From Neolewinella persica DSM 23188 (GTDB lineage Bacteria > Bacteroidota > Bacteroidia > Chitinophagales > Saprospiraceae), in assembly GCF_000373105.1 (NCBI RefSeq), contig NZ_KB890449.1:1-58578 (forward strand): a stretch of DNA of 58,578 nucleotides, written 5' to 3'. The position numbers and the translations under genes are program-made. Below the pieces are notes generated by a model. It was not told the DNA's origin. It saw only the letters and a list, made by a program, of their open reading frames with translations, and made no database searches. Of this stretch, positions 1 to 9,427 are shown one piece after another (the first letter of the stretch is position 1; each line of letters opens with the position of its first letter).

Positions 1-3000
1 GACGACATCGACGGAGACGGCCAGAACGGCGGTGACGAAGATGAATCTGACTTCGAAGATGTATTCATCCAGACCTTCGACCTTGCCCTGCAAAAGCAGT
101 TGGCCGAAGGTCAGAGCGCCATGGTGAATCCGGGTGATACGGTTACCTACGATCTGGTAATTACGAATCAGGGCGATATTGCTGCGGATAACATTCCGGT
201 AGTTGACTTTATTCCTGAAGGAATGACGCTTGACATGAGTTTCGGTAACTGGCAGTTTAACGCTGCTACGAATACCGCAACGGATACCTTCACAGTAGCC
301 GGTGGTGACCTGGCTATGGCAATTGCCCCGAATGGTGGCACGGCGACTGTCCAGATTCAACTTGTCCTGTCTGCTCCAGTAGCAGGTGGTCTTACTTTCC
401 GTAACATCGCTGAACTTGGTGATGCGACAGATGAAAACGGCAACCCACAGGATGATGTAGACTCTGAAAATGTTGATCCGGATTCACCTGATGACATTGA
501 TGATAACGATGACGACGACATTGATGGAAACGGATTAGAAGGCGGTGACGAAGACGAGTCTGACTTTGAAGACATCGTGTCTAACACCTTTGATTTGGCC
601 TTGATTAAGACACTTGGTCCTGGACAATCCCCGAACGTAGATGCTGGAGATACAGTCTCCTTCAATATCCGCGTGATTAACCAAGGCGAGATCGCTGCGG
701 ATAATATCCGGGTGAGTGATTATGCGCCATCTGCTGTTGATGGGTTCTTATTCGATCCAACCCTAAATCCGGGGTGGATGGTTTACGCCGACATCAACGA
801 TACAACATACATCGATACGGTACTGACAGACTTTAACGGACAGATGGTACTCGAGCCCGGGGAATTCGTTGATGTTCCAATCTTCTTGGTTATCAACCCG
901 GCTATGGAAGCAGTAATGCCACTGACCAACATTGCAGAAGTAAGCGACGCTACGGATGGTAATGGTAACGAAGTTATTGAAGTTGACTCGCCAATGGATA
1001 CTATTCCTGGTAATGATAACTTCTTTGAGGACAATGAGATCGACGGTAACCAGCTTACTGGTGGTGATTCCGATAACTCTGACCCTGCGACTATCCTGGT
1101 GGGAGGCTTCGACCTGGCGCTGGTTAAGCGACTTGCCGATGGTGAGCCAAATATTGTAAGTGCTGGTGATGAAATTACCTTTGATATCGAATTGATCAAT
1201 CAAGGAGCAATCACAGCTGATAACATTGTAGTCGTTGACTACGTACCTGATGGCTTCATCTTCGATCCTGCACTCAACCCTGGTTGGGACCTGAACTTGG
1301 ATGGAAACCCTGTGGATACATTGAGTATCCTAAATGGTGCACTATTCGAAGGAGGTCTTGAGCCAGGTGAACGGACCACAGTACAAATTACGCTGACCGT
1401 CGCTCCTGAAATGTTCCCCGATTATGCTATGGGTGTAATGGAGAACCCAGATGGTGTCGAATCCGGACAGGTACTTGTGAATGAAGCTGAAATTGTTTCT
1501 GCTACTGATGAAGATGGTAACGAAGTCGATGATATCGACTCTACCTCCGACGATGAGCAAGGTAACGACGGTGAAATTGACGATGATGATGAAAACGGCG
1601 GTGGTGACACCGACGGTGATGGTATCATCGATGATGACGAAGACGACAGCGATATTGCTATCGTTACCGTAGAGTGTTATCAGGATCCGGGTGTCAACAA
1701 CACCGTGACCGTTTGTCTCGGCTGTGATGAAGCAACGGTTGTAGTGAATCTCTTCGAGTCACTTGCCGGAATGCCTAATATTGGCGGCACCTTTAGCGAA
1801 GGAGAACTTCTGTTCATCGACGACGACGGCGCTCGGGTAACGATTCTGGACATCAACGGAAATGCACTCGGAACAGCTGATTTCGATCCTGAAAATGTCG
1901 TAATCCCCGGTAATATTGACCGGAGTCGTGACTACTCCATCGATTACACGATTGCAGCTGTTAATGATTGTCCGGCAATGGTAGCAACCATTACCATTGA
2001 CATCTTTGACATTCAGAACCTATCATGTACTGGCTTCCAAAACATCTCTCTCGGAGAAGATTGTGAAGCTGAAATTACTCCTGACCTTGTCCTTCGTGGC
2101 AACCTGGTTTGTGCTAACTCACTCGAAGTAATTCTGCTGACACTTAGTGGCGACACCCTTCGTGACGCTAACGGAATGCCAACGGCTACGGTAAATAATG
2201 ATCAGATTAATGAGACACTTCTTGTTAGCCTGGTTGATCCACAGTGTCAGAATACTTGCTGGGGACAGATTACCGTCGAGGATAAAAAGCGCCCAACAAT
2301 CGAATGCCCCGATAATGTCGATGGCTTTGATGGTGTAGACTTTATCTGTACTGATATTGATATGATCCTGAATCAGCAGAGCAGCCTTGCTTTCACCGGT
2401 ACGCCGGCAATCGCTGACAACTGTACTCCGGAAGATGAGCTGGTACTTGAGTTCTATGACCTCCTGTTACCCGTTGCTGATGAGCAGTGCTCCGTAAGAA
2501 CCATCCTCCGGACGTTCACCGTAACTGACGCGAGTGGGAATACCGCTACCTGTGTTCAGCAGATTACCGTTCGTCCTCCAACTCTGGATGACATAACCAT
2601 CCCGACTGAGGAGGTAGTGGAAATCAGCTGCGGTATAGCTTACGATGCGTTGCCTAACGGAAACCCCGTACCTGCACTAGGAGGAATACCGACGATCACC
2701 ACGGCATTTGGTACTTACCCAATTCCTGGCGGTTCAGCTTACTGTAACATCGCTGCCGGATTCGAAGACTCCGAACGCATTGTTACTTGCCCGAATACCT
2801 TCAAGTTCGTCAGAACTTTCCGCATCTACGATTGGTGTGACCCATCAGGTGATCCGATCTTCTATACGCAGGTCATTAAAGTCGGTGACTTTGATGCGCC
2901 AATCTTCACCGCTCCATTCCAGACCGACCAGGATGGCAACCTGATCACTGATCAGCCACTTACCTTCGGCACGAATTCAAGTGACGAATGTGCTGCTTAC

Positions 3001-6000
3001 CTCCGCTTAGACGATGCTACTATTACGCTGACCGATAACTGCTCTGCAGCCATCAGCCTCTCTGCTGAAATCTTCCTGAATGGCGACCTGAACAGTGCTC
3101 CGGTTGGAGCCTTCACGGTAACCCTTGGTGGATCTCCGGACCTGACAACTGCTATACCTGTCGGTGACCATATCATCCGCTACACTTATGTTGATGATTG
3201 CGGTAACACTGGTATAACTGACGTTGATATTCGTATCGTGGATCGGACGGCTCCTGTAGCTATCTGTGAAGATGGACTCAATATCAGTATCACAGGAACG
3301 GATGGAAACGGCTTTGCAGCCATTACCCCTGAGATGATCGATGCAGGTTCTTACGATAATTGCTCTGAGGTAACCCTCTCGATCGCTCGGGTCGGTAACA
3401 ACGACCTGCCACTCGACGGTGAAGATTACCGCGACGAAATTATTGTAACCTGTGCTGATGCAGGAACTGTAAGAGTGGGACTCAGAGCTGTAGATGCACT
3501 CGGTAACGAGAACTTCTGCTGGTTGGATATCCTGGTGGAAGACAAGATCGCTCCGGTTTGTATCGCTCCGGGACCTGTTTCAATCACTTGTTCCGAATAC
3601 AATGAGTCACTACCTGCTGATATTATGGATGCCTCCGATGAAACACTTGATAATCTCTTCGGGACTGCAGGTGGTGCTGACAACTGTAATGTGACCATCA
3701 CCCAGAGTATCTCCGGAGATGTTAACAGCTGTGGTGTCGGTAGCTTTATCCGTGTCTTTGTTGTAACAGATGGTACGTTTACCGCGCCGACTTGTACTCA
3801 GAGCATCACTGTTATCGGAGTACACGATTACCGCCTGGCCTTCCCGACGGATGAGTCTGGTGATTGTGCCGAGATTCCTGAATACGCCGGAGTTGACGCT
3901 GATGCACTTTCTTGTGACCTGATTACCACAACAACAAACGTAGATACGCTACGTACGTTAGATGCAGGTGATGAGTGCTTCAAGCTTCGCGTTGTCTACG
4001 ATGTAGTTAACTGGTGTGAGTACAACACGCTTGGTGATCCATTTATCGTAACGCGTGATGGTTCCGGTGTCAATAACCGCCAACGCCTGCCAAGGGACGT
4101 CGACAATGATGTACTCTACGTAAATGTGATTGCCAACGATACCGATGGCACCGATGATGACCAGGCATTCATGACCCTGTTTAGCGACCGGGTACTGAGC
4201 CCTGGTGCACCACAACGTGACCAGGAGTTCAACGGATACGCCTCAAGCGATAGCCGTGGCTTCTTCCGCTACACGCAGTTCATTAAGATCTACGACGAGG
4301 TTGCACCAGAAATTACCTTCACGGAAATGGAGGAGTGTGTTGCCGGAAGCGGAGAAGGATGTCGTGCTACAGTAGAGTTGATCTTTACTGCAATCGATGA
4401 ATGTTCTACGCCGACCGTTGATCTGGAACTAGACGCTAACTACATTGAAGCCAATGGCTTTAACGCTGATAACGCGGCCGCTCTCGGCATCGGTATTAGT
4501 GTTGAAGTTGATTCTTTAGGAGAGTACACTGTAACTGCCACCAATGTACCGGTGGGCGAACACGCACTACGCGTTCGTGCAAACGACGGCTGTGGTAACA
4601 CAGACGTTCAGATCATTGAGTTCTGTGTAACTGCTGATCGCACGCCTACCCCAATCTGTATCCAGACCATTACGGTTGTGCTTATGGACGACGGTGACGG
4701 TGGCGGTATTGCCGCGATCTGGGCTGCTGACTTCATCGCATCTCCGGTAGAAGACTGCTTCGGAAACACGATCAACAAATACAGCATGTTCCGCTCTTCT
4801 GTTGCAGGCGCTGCCGGGTTTGTTCCAACCTTTGATCCTCCTGCCACTGATGGCATCGCAGACATTACCTGTGATGATATCGGTAACCTGAGTGTCCGGG
4901 TTTACGCCTTCGATGATAACGGAAGTACGCCTGATTACTGTGAAGTAGTAGTGGAAGTACAGGATAATATGGGCCACTGTGAGGATGCAAGTACCGGTAA
5001 CATTGCCGGTGTGATCCTGACGGAAAGTATGGAACCCGTTGAAAACGTTATCGTGAACCTCGAAGGAGGTGATGAGCAGCGTAGCATGACGACCATGGAC
5101 GACGGACGAATTTCGTTCAATACCCTAGAATTCGGCGTTGACTACACCGTTACTCCGACGCACTACACTGATTACCTGAACGGAGTCCGAACTTCGGATA
5201 TCGTAGCGGCTACACGTCATATCCTTGGCGTCAATCCGCTGGCAACCCCATACCTTCGCATTGCGGCGGATGCTAATGGTGATCAAAGTATCGATGTAGG
5301 TGATATTCTGACTATCCGTAGACTGATTCTTGGTCTTTCGGATGAATTCCCGAACAATGTTGGCAGCTGGGCATTCGTGCCAGTTGACTACGAGTTCCCG
5401 CAGCAGGATAACCCATGGGTAGAAGCCTTCCCTGAAGTAGCTAACTACAATAATCTTCAGAGCAATGTAGTAGATGCTGACTTTGTCGGTGTCAAGATCG
5501 GTGACCTCAATGGTTCTGCCCGACCTAATTCGTTTGCTCCTGGTGTGCCACGTGATTTCCGCGGTGACCTCGAACTGGAGCTTGATGAAGTTAACATGAT
5601 CGAAGGGGAGACCTACACGGTTCCGGTTACTGCCGCTGAATTGACGCAAGTTGACGGTTACCAGTTTACGCTGGAGTTTGACCAAACAGCCGTCGAGATC
5701 GAAGGCATCGAACCAGGCCTGGTCACTGCCGCCAACTTCGGATGGCGCTTCGTAAACCAGGGATTGATTACGACCAGCTGGAGTTGGACCGGGGCTGAAA
5801 CGCCCGCCAACTGGACTGGTGATGAAGTACTCTTCTCCCTCGTAGTTCGTGCAGAAGCCAACGGCTTGCTGAGCGAGGCCATCGATGCAGGAAACCGATT
5901 CACCGAAGCAGAAGCTTACCAGCGCAACGGCGCTGGGCTGCGTAACCTGACCTTCGTCTTTAACGAAGAAGTCGTTGAGGTGGCTGGTTTCCGTTTGCTG

Positions 6001-6252
6001 CAGAACGTGCCGAACCCGGTACGTAACGAAACCGTCATCGGTTACGAACTGCCAGAGGCTTATGGAGAAGTTACGATTGCCATTACGGATGCCGCCGGTC
6101 GACTTGTACGCGAGTTCAAGCAGGAAGGTAGCATCGGATACAACAATGTCACCGTGACCAAGCGTCAGCTTGGTGGAGCTTCCGGCGTATACACCTACAC
6201 CGTTAGTGCGGGTGAATGGATAGCAACCAAGCGTATGGTAATCATAGAATAA
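1..6252 (+). CDS. Giant secreted DUF11-repeat protein with dockerin-like and cohesin-like modules and T9SS sorting tail (5' partial)
   Basis: The frame is open from base 1, so the start lies upstream; about 2083 codons are visible, ending in TAA at 6250-6252. At least three DUF11-type beta-sandwich repeats begin with a FDLAL(Q/I/V)K motif (near 76, 589 and 1108). They are separated by linkers very rich in Asp and Glu (for example 460-580 and 1510-1650) that probably bind calcium. A long Cys-containing beta-rich region (1670-4970) resembles HYR-type adhesin repeats. Then come a prealbumin-like/SdrD-B-like fold (about 4990-5150), a dockerin-like segment with a DANGDQSIDVGD loop (about 5180-5340) and a cohesin-like domain (about 5560-5950). 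The last about 85 residues (from GFRLLQNVPNPVRN) match the T9SS type A sorting domain, which directs outer-membrane secretion and surface attachment. Role inferred: cell-surface adhesin or scaffold. A strong terminator follows. Confidence 0.88.
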   Translation, partial: DDIDGDGQNGGDEDESDFEDVFIQTFDLALQKQLAEGQSAMVNPGDTVTYDLVITNQGDIAADNIPVVDFIPEGMTLDMSFGNWQFNAATNTATDTFTVAGGDLAMAIAPNGGTATVQIQLVLSAPVAGGLTFRNIAELGDATDENGNPQDDVDSENVDPDSPDDIDDNDDDDIDGNGLEGGDEDESDFEDIVSNTFDLALIKTLGPGQSPNVDAGDTVSFNIRVINQGEIAADNIRVSDYAPSAVDGFLFDPTLNPGWMVYADINDTTYIDTVLTDFNGQMVLEPGEFVDVPIFLVINPAMEAVMPLTNIAEVSDATDGNGNEVIEVDSPMDTIPGNDNFFEDNEIDGNQLTGGDSDNSDPATILVGGFDLALVKRLADGEPNIVSAGDEITFDIELINQGAITADNIVVVDYVPDGFIFDPALNPGWDLNLDGNPVDTLSILNGALFEGGLEPGERTTVQITLTVAPEMFPDYAMGVMENPDGVESGQVLVNEAEIVSATDEDGNEVDDIDSTSDDEQGNDGEIDDDDENGGGDTDGDGIIDDDEDDSDIAIVTVECYQDPGVNNTVTVCLGCDEATVVVNLFESLAGMPNIGGTFSEGELLFIDDDGARVTILDINGNALGTADFDPENVVIPGNIDRSRDYSIDYTIAAVNDCPAMVATITIDIFDIQNLSCTGFQNISLGEDCEAEITPDLVLRGNLVCANSLEVILLTLSGDTLRDANGMPTATVNNDQINETLLVSLVDPQCQNTCWGQITVEDKKRPTIECPDNVDGFDGVDFICTDIDMILNQQSSLAFTGTPAIADNCTPEDELVLEFYDLLLPVADEQCSVRTILRTFTVTDASGNTATCVQQITVRPPTLDDITIPTEEVVEISCGIAYDALPNGNPVPALGGIPTITTAFGTYPIPGGSAYCNIAAGFEDSERIVTCPNTFKFVRTFRIYDWCDPSGDPIFYTQVIKVGDFDAPIFTAPFQTDQDGNLITDQPLTFGTNSSDECAAYLRLDDATITLTDNCSAAISLSAEIFLNGDLNSAPVGAFTVTLGGSPDLTTAIPVGDHIIRYTYVDDCGNTGITDVDIRIVDRTAPVAICEDGLNISITGTDGNGFAAITPEMIDAGSYDNCSEVTLSIARVGNNDLPLDGEDYRDEIIVTCADAGTVRVGLRAVDALGNENFCWLDILVEDKIAPVCIAPGPVSITCSEYNESLPADIMDASDETLDNLFGTAGGADNCNVTITQSISGDVNSCGVGSFIRVFVVTDGTFTAPTCTQSITVIGVHDYRLAFPTDESGDCAEIPEYAGVDADALSCDLITTTTNVDTLRTLDAGDECFKLRVVYDVVNWCEYNTLGDPFIVTRDGSGVNNRQRLPRDVDNDVLYVNVIANDTDGTDDDQAFMTLFSDRVLSPGAPQRDQEFNGYASSDSRGFFRYTQFIKIYDEVAPEITFTEMEECVAGSGEGCRATVELIFTAIDECSTPTVDLELDANYIEANGFNADNAAALGIGISVEVDSLGEYTVTATNVPVGEHALRVRANDGCGNTDVQIIEFCVTADRTPTPICIQTITVVLMDDGDGGGIAAIWAADFIASPVEDCFGNTINKYSMFRSSVAGAAGFVPTFDPPATDGIADITCDDIGNLSVRVYAFDDNGSTPDYCEVVVEVQDNMGHCEDASTGNIAGVILTESMEPVENVIVNLEGGDEQRSMTTMDDGRISFNTLEFGVDYTVTPTHYTDYLNGVRTSDIVAATRHILGVNPLATPYLRIAADANGDQSIDVGDILTIRRLILGLSDEFPNNVGSWAFVPVDYEFPQQDNPWVEAFPEVANYNNLQSNVVDADFVGVKIGDLNGSARPNSFAPGVPRDFRGDLELELDEVNMIEGETYTVPVTAAELTQVDGYQFTLEFDQTAVEIEGIEPGLVTAANFGWRFVNQGLITTSWSWTGAETPANWTGDEVLFSLVVRAEANGLLSEAIDAGNRFTEAEAYQRNGAGLRNLTFVFNEEVVEVAGFRLLQNVPNPVRNETVIGYELPEAYGEVTIAITDAAGRLVREFKQEGSIGYNNVTVTKRQLGGASGVYTYTVSAGEWIATKRMVIIE

Positions 6253-6295
6253 CCCCGCCCCGGGAATTCCCGGAGGTTGAATGCTCAATGAACAT

Positions 6296-6335
6296 ACCCG
6301 CCTCTCCTTTCAGGAGAGGTGGGTTTTGTTCTTTT
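6296..6335 (+). terminator. Intrinsic terminator after the DUF11 giant
   Basis: A 13-bp stem (6296-6308 with 6312-6324, one G-T pair) closes on a three-base loop TTC and runs into TTTTGTTCTTTT. It sits 44 bases after the stop codon. Confidence 0.9.
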
Positions 6336-6457
6336 AGCGCTCTTTGAGGTCATGATAAATGCTTCCCGCAACGGTGAGTCGTAGAAAAACCATTATTTTC
6401 CGAACACCTCAACCGATTGTGCCTTTAAAAGTTAGTAACGATTAAGTTGGAAAGACT

Positions 6458-6465
6458 TAGCTTTG
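6458..6465 (+). promoter_or_regulatory. Bacteroidota-type -7 element upstream of the split transketolase
   Basis: TAGCTTTG matches the Bacteroidota -7 consensus TAnnTTTG. No clear TTG/TTTG lies 17-23 bases upstream. The expected transcript would carry a near-palindromic GC-rich hairpin (6481-6499, around CCCGGGAATTCCGGG) ahead of the start codon at 6522. Confidence 0.5.
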
Positions 6466-6521
6466 CAATTAAACTTATCCCTCCCGGGAATTCCGGGAGC
6501 AACTAAAAAAATCCATCCTTC

Positions 6522-7367
6522 ATGGCAGACATAAAAAAACTAGAAAGTATTGCTTCGCAGGTGCGTCGTGATATCATCCGCCAGGTTTACCTGTGCCAAA
6601 GTGGCCACCCCGGTGGCTCTTTAGGGAATGCAGACTTGCTCGTAGCCCTTTACTTCGAAGTAATGAAGCACGATCCTTCCTTCAACATGAAGGCCGAAGG
6701 CGAAGATGTTTTCTTGTTGTCCAATGGCCATATCTCACCGGTTTTTTACAGTGTATTGGCGCACGCAGGCTATTTTCCGGTAGCGGAATTAGCAACCTTC
6801 CGACAAATAAATTCTCGGGTCCAAGGACATCCTACTACTCACGAAGGATTACCCGGAATCCGTATCTCTTCCGGTTCGTTGGGGCAAGGACCCTCCGTAG
6901 CTTGCGGTATGGCCATGGCCAAACGGATGAACGGTGATGACCGTACGGTCTTCGTTTTGACCGGCGACGGAGAGCAGCAGGAAGGCCAGATTTGGGAAGC
7001 AGCCCTGTTTGCCCCCCACAATAAACTCGAAAATCTGGTACTGATCATCGACGATAACGGCCAGCAGATTGATGGCCCCACTGAGGAAGTACTCCGCCTG
7101 GGTAGCTTCGAAGACAAATACAAAGCATTCGGCTGGGATGTCATGCACATGGACGGCAACAATATGGCCGAAACCGTGAAAGTCCTGAAGGAAGCGCAAG
7201 CCAAACGGAACGGAAAGCCCACCTGTATCGTCATGAAAACCGCAATGGGTAAAGGTGTCGATTTCATGGAGGGTACCCACCACTGGCATGGTAAGGCACC
7301 GAGCGAAGAGCAGACAAAAGTTGCGCTGGCTCAGCTGGAAGAAACTTTGGGAGACTTCCCCGCTTAA
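6522..7367 (+). CDS. Transketolase, N-terminal (TPP-binding) subunit
   Basis: This 281-residue protein is the N-terminal half of transketolase, which transfers two-carbon ketol units in the non-oxidative pentose phosphate pathway. The SGHPGGSLG segment (about residues 27-35) and the thiamine-pyrophosphate/Mg motif GDGEQQEG followed by a downstream DDN (about residues 148-178) are intact. The start ATG at 6522 gives the usual N-terminus for two-subunit transketolases. The C-terminal half follows in the same direction after 122 bases that hold a long stem-loop and an 18-bp intergenic tag. Split transketolases are common in Bacteroidota and Archaea. The enzyme needs both subunits, so co-transcription is expected. 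Confidence 0.93.
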   Translation: MADIKKLESIASQVRRDIIRQVYLCQSGHPGGSLGNADLLVALYFEVMKHDPSFNMKAEGEDVFLLSNGHISPVFYSVLAHAGYFPVAELATFRQINSRVQGHPTTHEGLPGIRISSGSLGQGPSVACGMAMAKRMNGDDRTVFVLTGDGEQQEGQIWEAALFAPHNKLENLVLIIDDNGQQIDGPTEEVLRLGSFEDKYKAFGWDVMHMDGNNMAETVKVLKEAQAKRNGKPTCIVMKTAMGKGVDFMEGTHHWHGKAPSEEQTKVALAQLEETLGDFPA

Positions 7368-7369
7368 TT

Positions 7370-7428
7370 GGCGAGGGCACTCCGGTGCCCGTTAACCGCC
7401 AAGTGACGGGCACCAGATTGCCCTCGCC
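7370..7428 (+). promoter_or_regulatory. Long stem-loop between the transketolase halves
   Basis: GGCGAGGGCA (7370-7379) pairs with TGCCCTCGCC (7419-7428), and GGTGCCCGT (7384-7392) pairs with ACGGGCACC (7406-7414), with a 4-by-4 internal loop. It begins two bases after the stop codon and lacks a T-tract, so it looks like an RNA-processing, stability or partial attenuation structure rather than a full terminator. Confidence 0.6.
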
Positions 7429-7437
7429 CCCTCCCTT

Positions 7438-7455
7438 GCACCTGCGGCCCCGCCC
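7438..7455 (-). repeat. Intergenic tag copy 1 (upstream form)
   Basis: GCACCTGCGGCCCCGCCC lies 35 bases before the ATG of the transketolase C-subunit. It is the reverse complement of the tag form found after gene ends (for example copy 2, after the same gene). Confidence 0.75.
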
Positions 7456-7489
7456 AGTTGCTATTCATCAACCAAGAATATTCATAGCA

Positions 7490-8452
7490 ATGCTATCCTT
7501 AAATAAACTACAATCCACCGGCAAAAAAGCCACCCGTGATGGTTTCGGTGCTGGCCTCAAAGCCGCCGGCGACAAGCACGACAACGTGATCATGCTAACG
7601 GCTGACCTTCGTGGCTCCATGAAGTCGGAAGATTTCATCAATACTTATCCCGATCGCTTCATCCAGTGTGGCATTTCAGAAGCCAACATGATGGGTGTCG
7701 CCGCTGGTTTGGCCACAGCGGGCAAGATTCCGATGACGACTACTTTCGCCAACTTCAGCACCGGACGGGTCTACGACCAGATTCGCCAGAGCATTGCCTA
7801 CAGCGATAAGAACGTGAAAATTTGTGCCAGCCACGCCGGTCTCACCCTCGGCGAAGACGGCGCTACCCACCAGATTCTGGAAGACATCGGCATGATGCGG
7901 ATGTTGCCCGGAATGACGGTGATCAACCCCTGTGATTACAACCAGACAAAAGCTGCGGTGCAGGCCATCGCCGAACACCACGGTCCGGTTTACCTGCGTT
8001 TCGGCCGGCCCGGATGGCCCATCTTCATTCCCGAAGATCAGGAGTTCGTGATCGGTAAGGCACTCCACCTGAACGAAGGCAGTGATGTGTCGATCTTTGC
8101 TACTGGGCACCTTGTTTGGCACGCAGTAGAGGCCGCCCGCCAACTGGAGGCAGAGGGCATCAGCGTGGACCTCATCAATATCCATACGATTAAGCCACTG
8201 GATGAAGCTGCAGTTATTGCCAGCGCTAAAAAGACCGGCGCGGTGGTCTCCTGCGAAGAGCACAACAAGTATGGTGGTCTGGGTAGCGCCATCGCTGAAT
8301 GTCTGAGCAAAAACCACCCGACCTTTCAGGAGTACGTAGCTACCGACGATACCTTCGGAGAGTCTGGTACGGCTAACGAGTTACTCGATAAGTATGGCCT
8401 TGGCATAAAGGACGTAGTAGCTGCTGCTAAGCGTGCAATTGCGAAGAAGTAA
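7490..8452 (+). CDS. Transketolase, C-terminal subunit
   Basis: This 320-residue protein is the C-terminal half of transketolase: the pyrimidine-binding domain (GISEANMMGVAAGLA, about residues 61-75) followed by the transketolase C-terminal domain. It pairs with the TPP-binding subunit just upstream. The frame extends upstream to a GTG at 7385, but that stretch is translated hairpin and repeat sequence, so the ATG at 7490 (MLSLNKLQSTGKKATRDGFG) is the chosen start. An 18-bp tag lies before the start and its reverse complement lies after the terminator, so the gene is bracketed by inverted copies. Confidence 0.93.
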   Translation: MLSLNKLQSTGKKATRDGFGAGLKAAGDKHDNVIMLTADLRGSMKSEDFINTYPDRFIQCGISEANMMGVAAGLATAGKIPMTTTFANFSTGRVYDQIRQSIAYSDKNVKICASHAGLTLGEDGATHQILEDIGMMRMLPGMTVINPCDYNQTKAAVQAIAEHHGPVYLRFGRPGWPIFIPEDQEFVIGKALHLNEGSDVSIFATGHLVWHAVEAARQLEAEGISVDLINIHTIKPLDEAAVIASAKKTGAVVSCEEHNKYGGLGSAIAECLSKNHPTFQEYVATDDTFGESGTANELLDKYGLGIKDVVAAAKRAIAKK

Positions 8453-8479
8453 GCCAACAATATATAAAGGATTTGAAAC

Positions 8480-8513
8480 GGCCCTCTTACTATGATAGGA
8501 GGGCCCTCTTCTT
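8480..8513 (+). terminator. Intrinsic terminator of the transketolase operon
   Basis: GGCCCTC (8480-8486) pairs with GAGGGCC (8499-8505) and is followed by CTCTTCTTT. Tag copy 2 begins immediately after it. Confidence 0.8.
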
Positions 8514-8514
8514 T

Positions 8515-8532
8515 GGGCGCGGTCGCAGGTGC
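8515..8532 (+). repeat. Intergenic tag copy 2 (downstream form)
   Basis: GGGCGCGGTCGCAGGTGC lies 63 bases after the transketolase C-subunit stop, directly behind its terminator. The tail that follows (AAGTAAAGTTAAAGGAGCAG) resembles tails behind other copies. Confidence 0.75.
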
Positions 8533-8598
8533 AAGTAAAGTTAAAGGAGCAGAGTATGCCTACCCACCCATGATCCCGGAGGGATCAAACCGTTTTAA

Positions 8599-8641
8599 CC
8601 CCGGACGTTGCAAGATGCGAAGCATCGAGCGGAGTCCGGGG
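8599..8641. repeat. Compound inverted repeat upstream of the GNAT gene
   Basis: CCCCGGAC (8599-8606) pairs with GTCCGGGG (8634-8641), enclosing a second hairpin GATGC-GAA-GCATC. It is about 50 bases before the acetyltransferase start. Its function is unknown. Confidence 0.55.
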
Positions 8642-8691
8642 GGGGGACTACTCCCGGAACCGTCATCAACTTAAAGCGAAACTAAGCCTGC

Positions 8692-9261
8692 ATGGAAAAT
8701 CCCATCCGTATCACCCTGGCCCGAAAAAAGACCGAGCTAAAGCAGATCATCGAACTGCAAAAAAAGAACCACCTGGCTGCGGTAGACGAAGCCACTGCCA
8801 AAGATCAGGGCTTCGTCACCGCAGTGCATGATTACAAGGTTCTGGAAGCCATGAATTCCGCCGCAGCCACCGTCATCGCCAAAGACGGCAACCGGGTGGT
8901 TGGCTACGCCCTGACCATGAAACGGGAGTTCGCCAACGATGTCCCCGCCCTAACCGAACTATTTCACCGCCAGGATGAGGCTATCCATCGCGGCGAACGA
9001 CTAGGAGACGCAGGCTACCTCGTTATGGGGCAGATATGTGTCGCCGAAGAAGCCCGCGGCCACCGCGTGGCCGACCGGATGTACAAATACATGCGCTCCT
9101 GTTACAGCCTGCATTATCCTTACCTGGTTACGGCCATCGATGCGCGAAATACGCGGTCCATCCACGTACATGAACGCATTGGGTTCAAAGAGCTGGATCG
9201 TTTTGTAGGAGAGCAATCTGGCAAGGACTGGCTGCTGGTAATCTGGAATTGGCGCGACTAA
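8692..9261 (+). CDS. GNAT-family N-acetyltransferase
   Basis: This 189-residue protein has the GNAT fold. Its acetyl-CoA binding motif is visible as GQICVAEEARGHRVADRMYKY (about residues 112-132), an R-G-H version of the usual Q/RxxGxG/A loop, and the C-terminal HERIGFKELDRF segment (about residues 163-174) is the usual last beta strand region. The substrate cannot be told. The start is ATG at 8692. It stands alone, separated from the transketolase operon by a terminator, a tag copy and a compound hairpin. Directly after its stop lies a copy of the GGTAGACG-type 3' element. Confidence 0.85.
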   Translation: MENPIRITLARKKTELKQIIELQKKNHLAAVDEATAKDQGFVTAVHDYKVLEAMNSAAATVIAKDGNRVVGYALTMKREFANDVPALTELFHRQDEAIHRGERLGDAGYLVMGQICVAEEARGHRVADRMYKYMRSCYSLHYPYLVTAIDARNTRSIHVHERIGFKELDRFVGEQSGKDWLLVIWNWRD

Positions 9262-9271
9262 TTAGACGGAA

Positions 9272-9358
9272 ATTCGCTACGCTCATTTTCTTGGTAGATG
9301 CGCTTCGCGATCGGTAGTAGGTAGCGCTGCCGCACAGCTATGTTCACTCCGTTCGTCC
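9272..9358 (+). repeat. 3'-end element, copy A (after the GNAT gene)
   Basis: It contains CGCTACGCTCATTTTCTTGG, GGTAGATGCGCTTCGCGATC, TAGTAGGTAGCGCTGCCGCA and a terminal TTCACTCCGTTCGTCC. The same order of blocks occurs after the stop codons at 38562, 50032 and (partly) 49757, always in the sense of the preceding gene. Confidence 0.6.
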
Positions 9359-9427
9359 AGAGCTATCAATGCAGGAGAGTTGAAACCTTGGGGACTTCAA
9401 TTACACTAAATCTTAAGTATAGATAAT

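Noticed and set aside
5125..6288. 387-codon open frame on the minus strand
   Set aside because: It lies opposite the conserved dockerin-like, cohesin-like and sorting regions of the giant T9SS protein; composition-driven shadow frame.
7676..8317. 213-codon open frame on the minus strand
   Set aside because: Antisense to the transketolase C-subunit.
8492..8674. 60-codon ORF in the transketolase-GNAT interval
   Set aside because: Covers the terminator, a tag copy and a compound hairpin.
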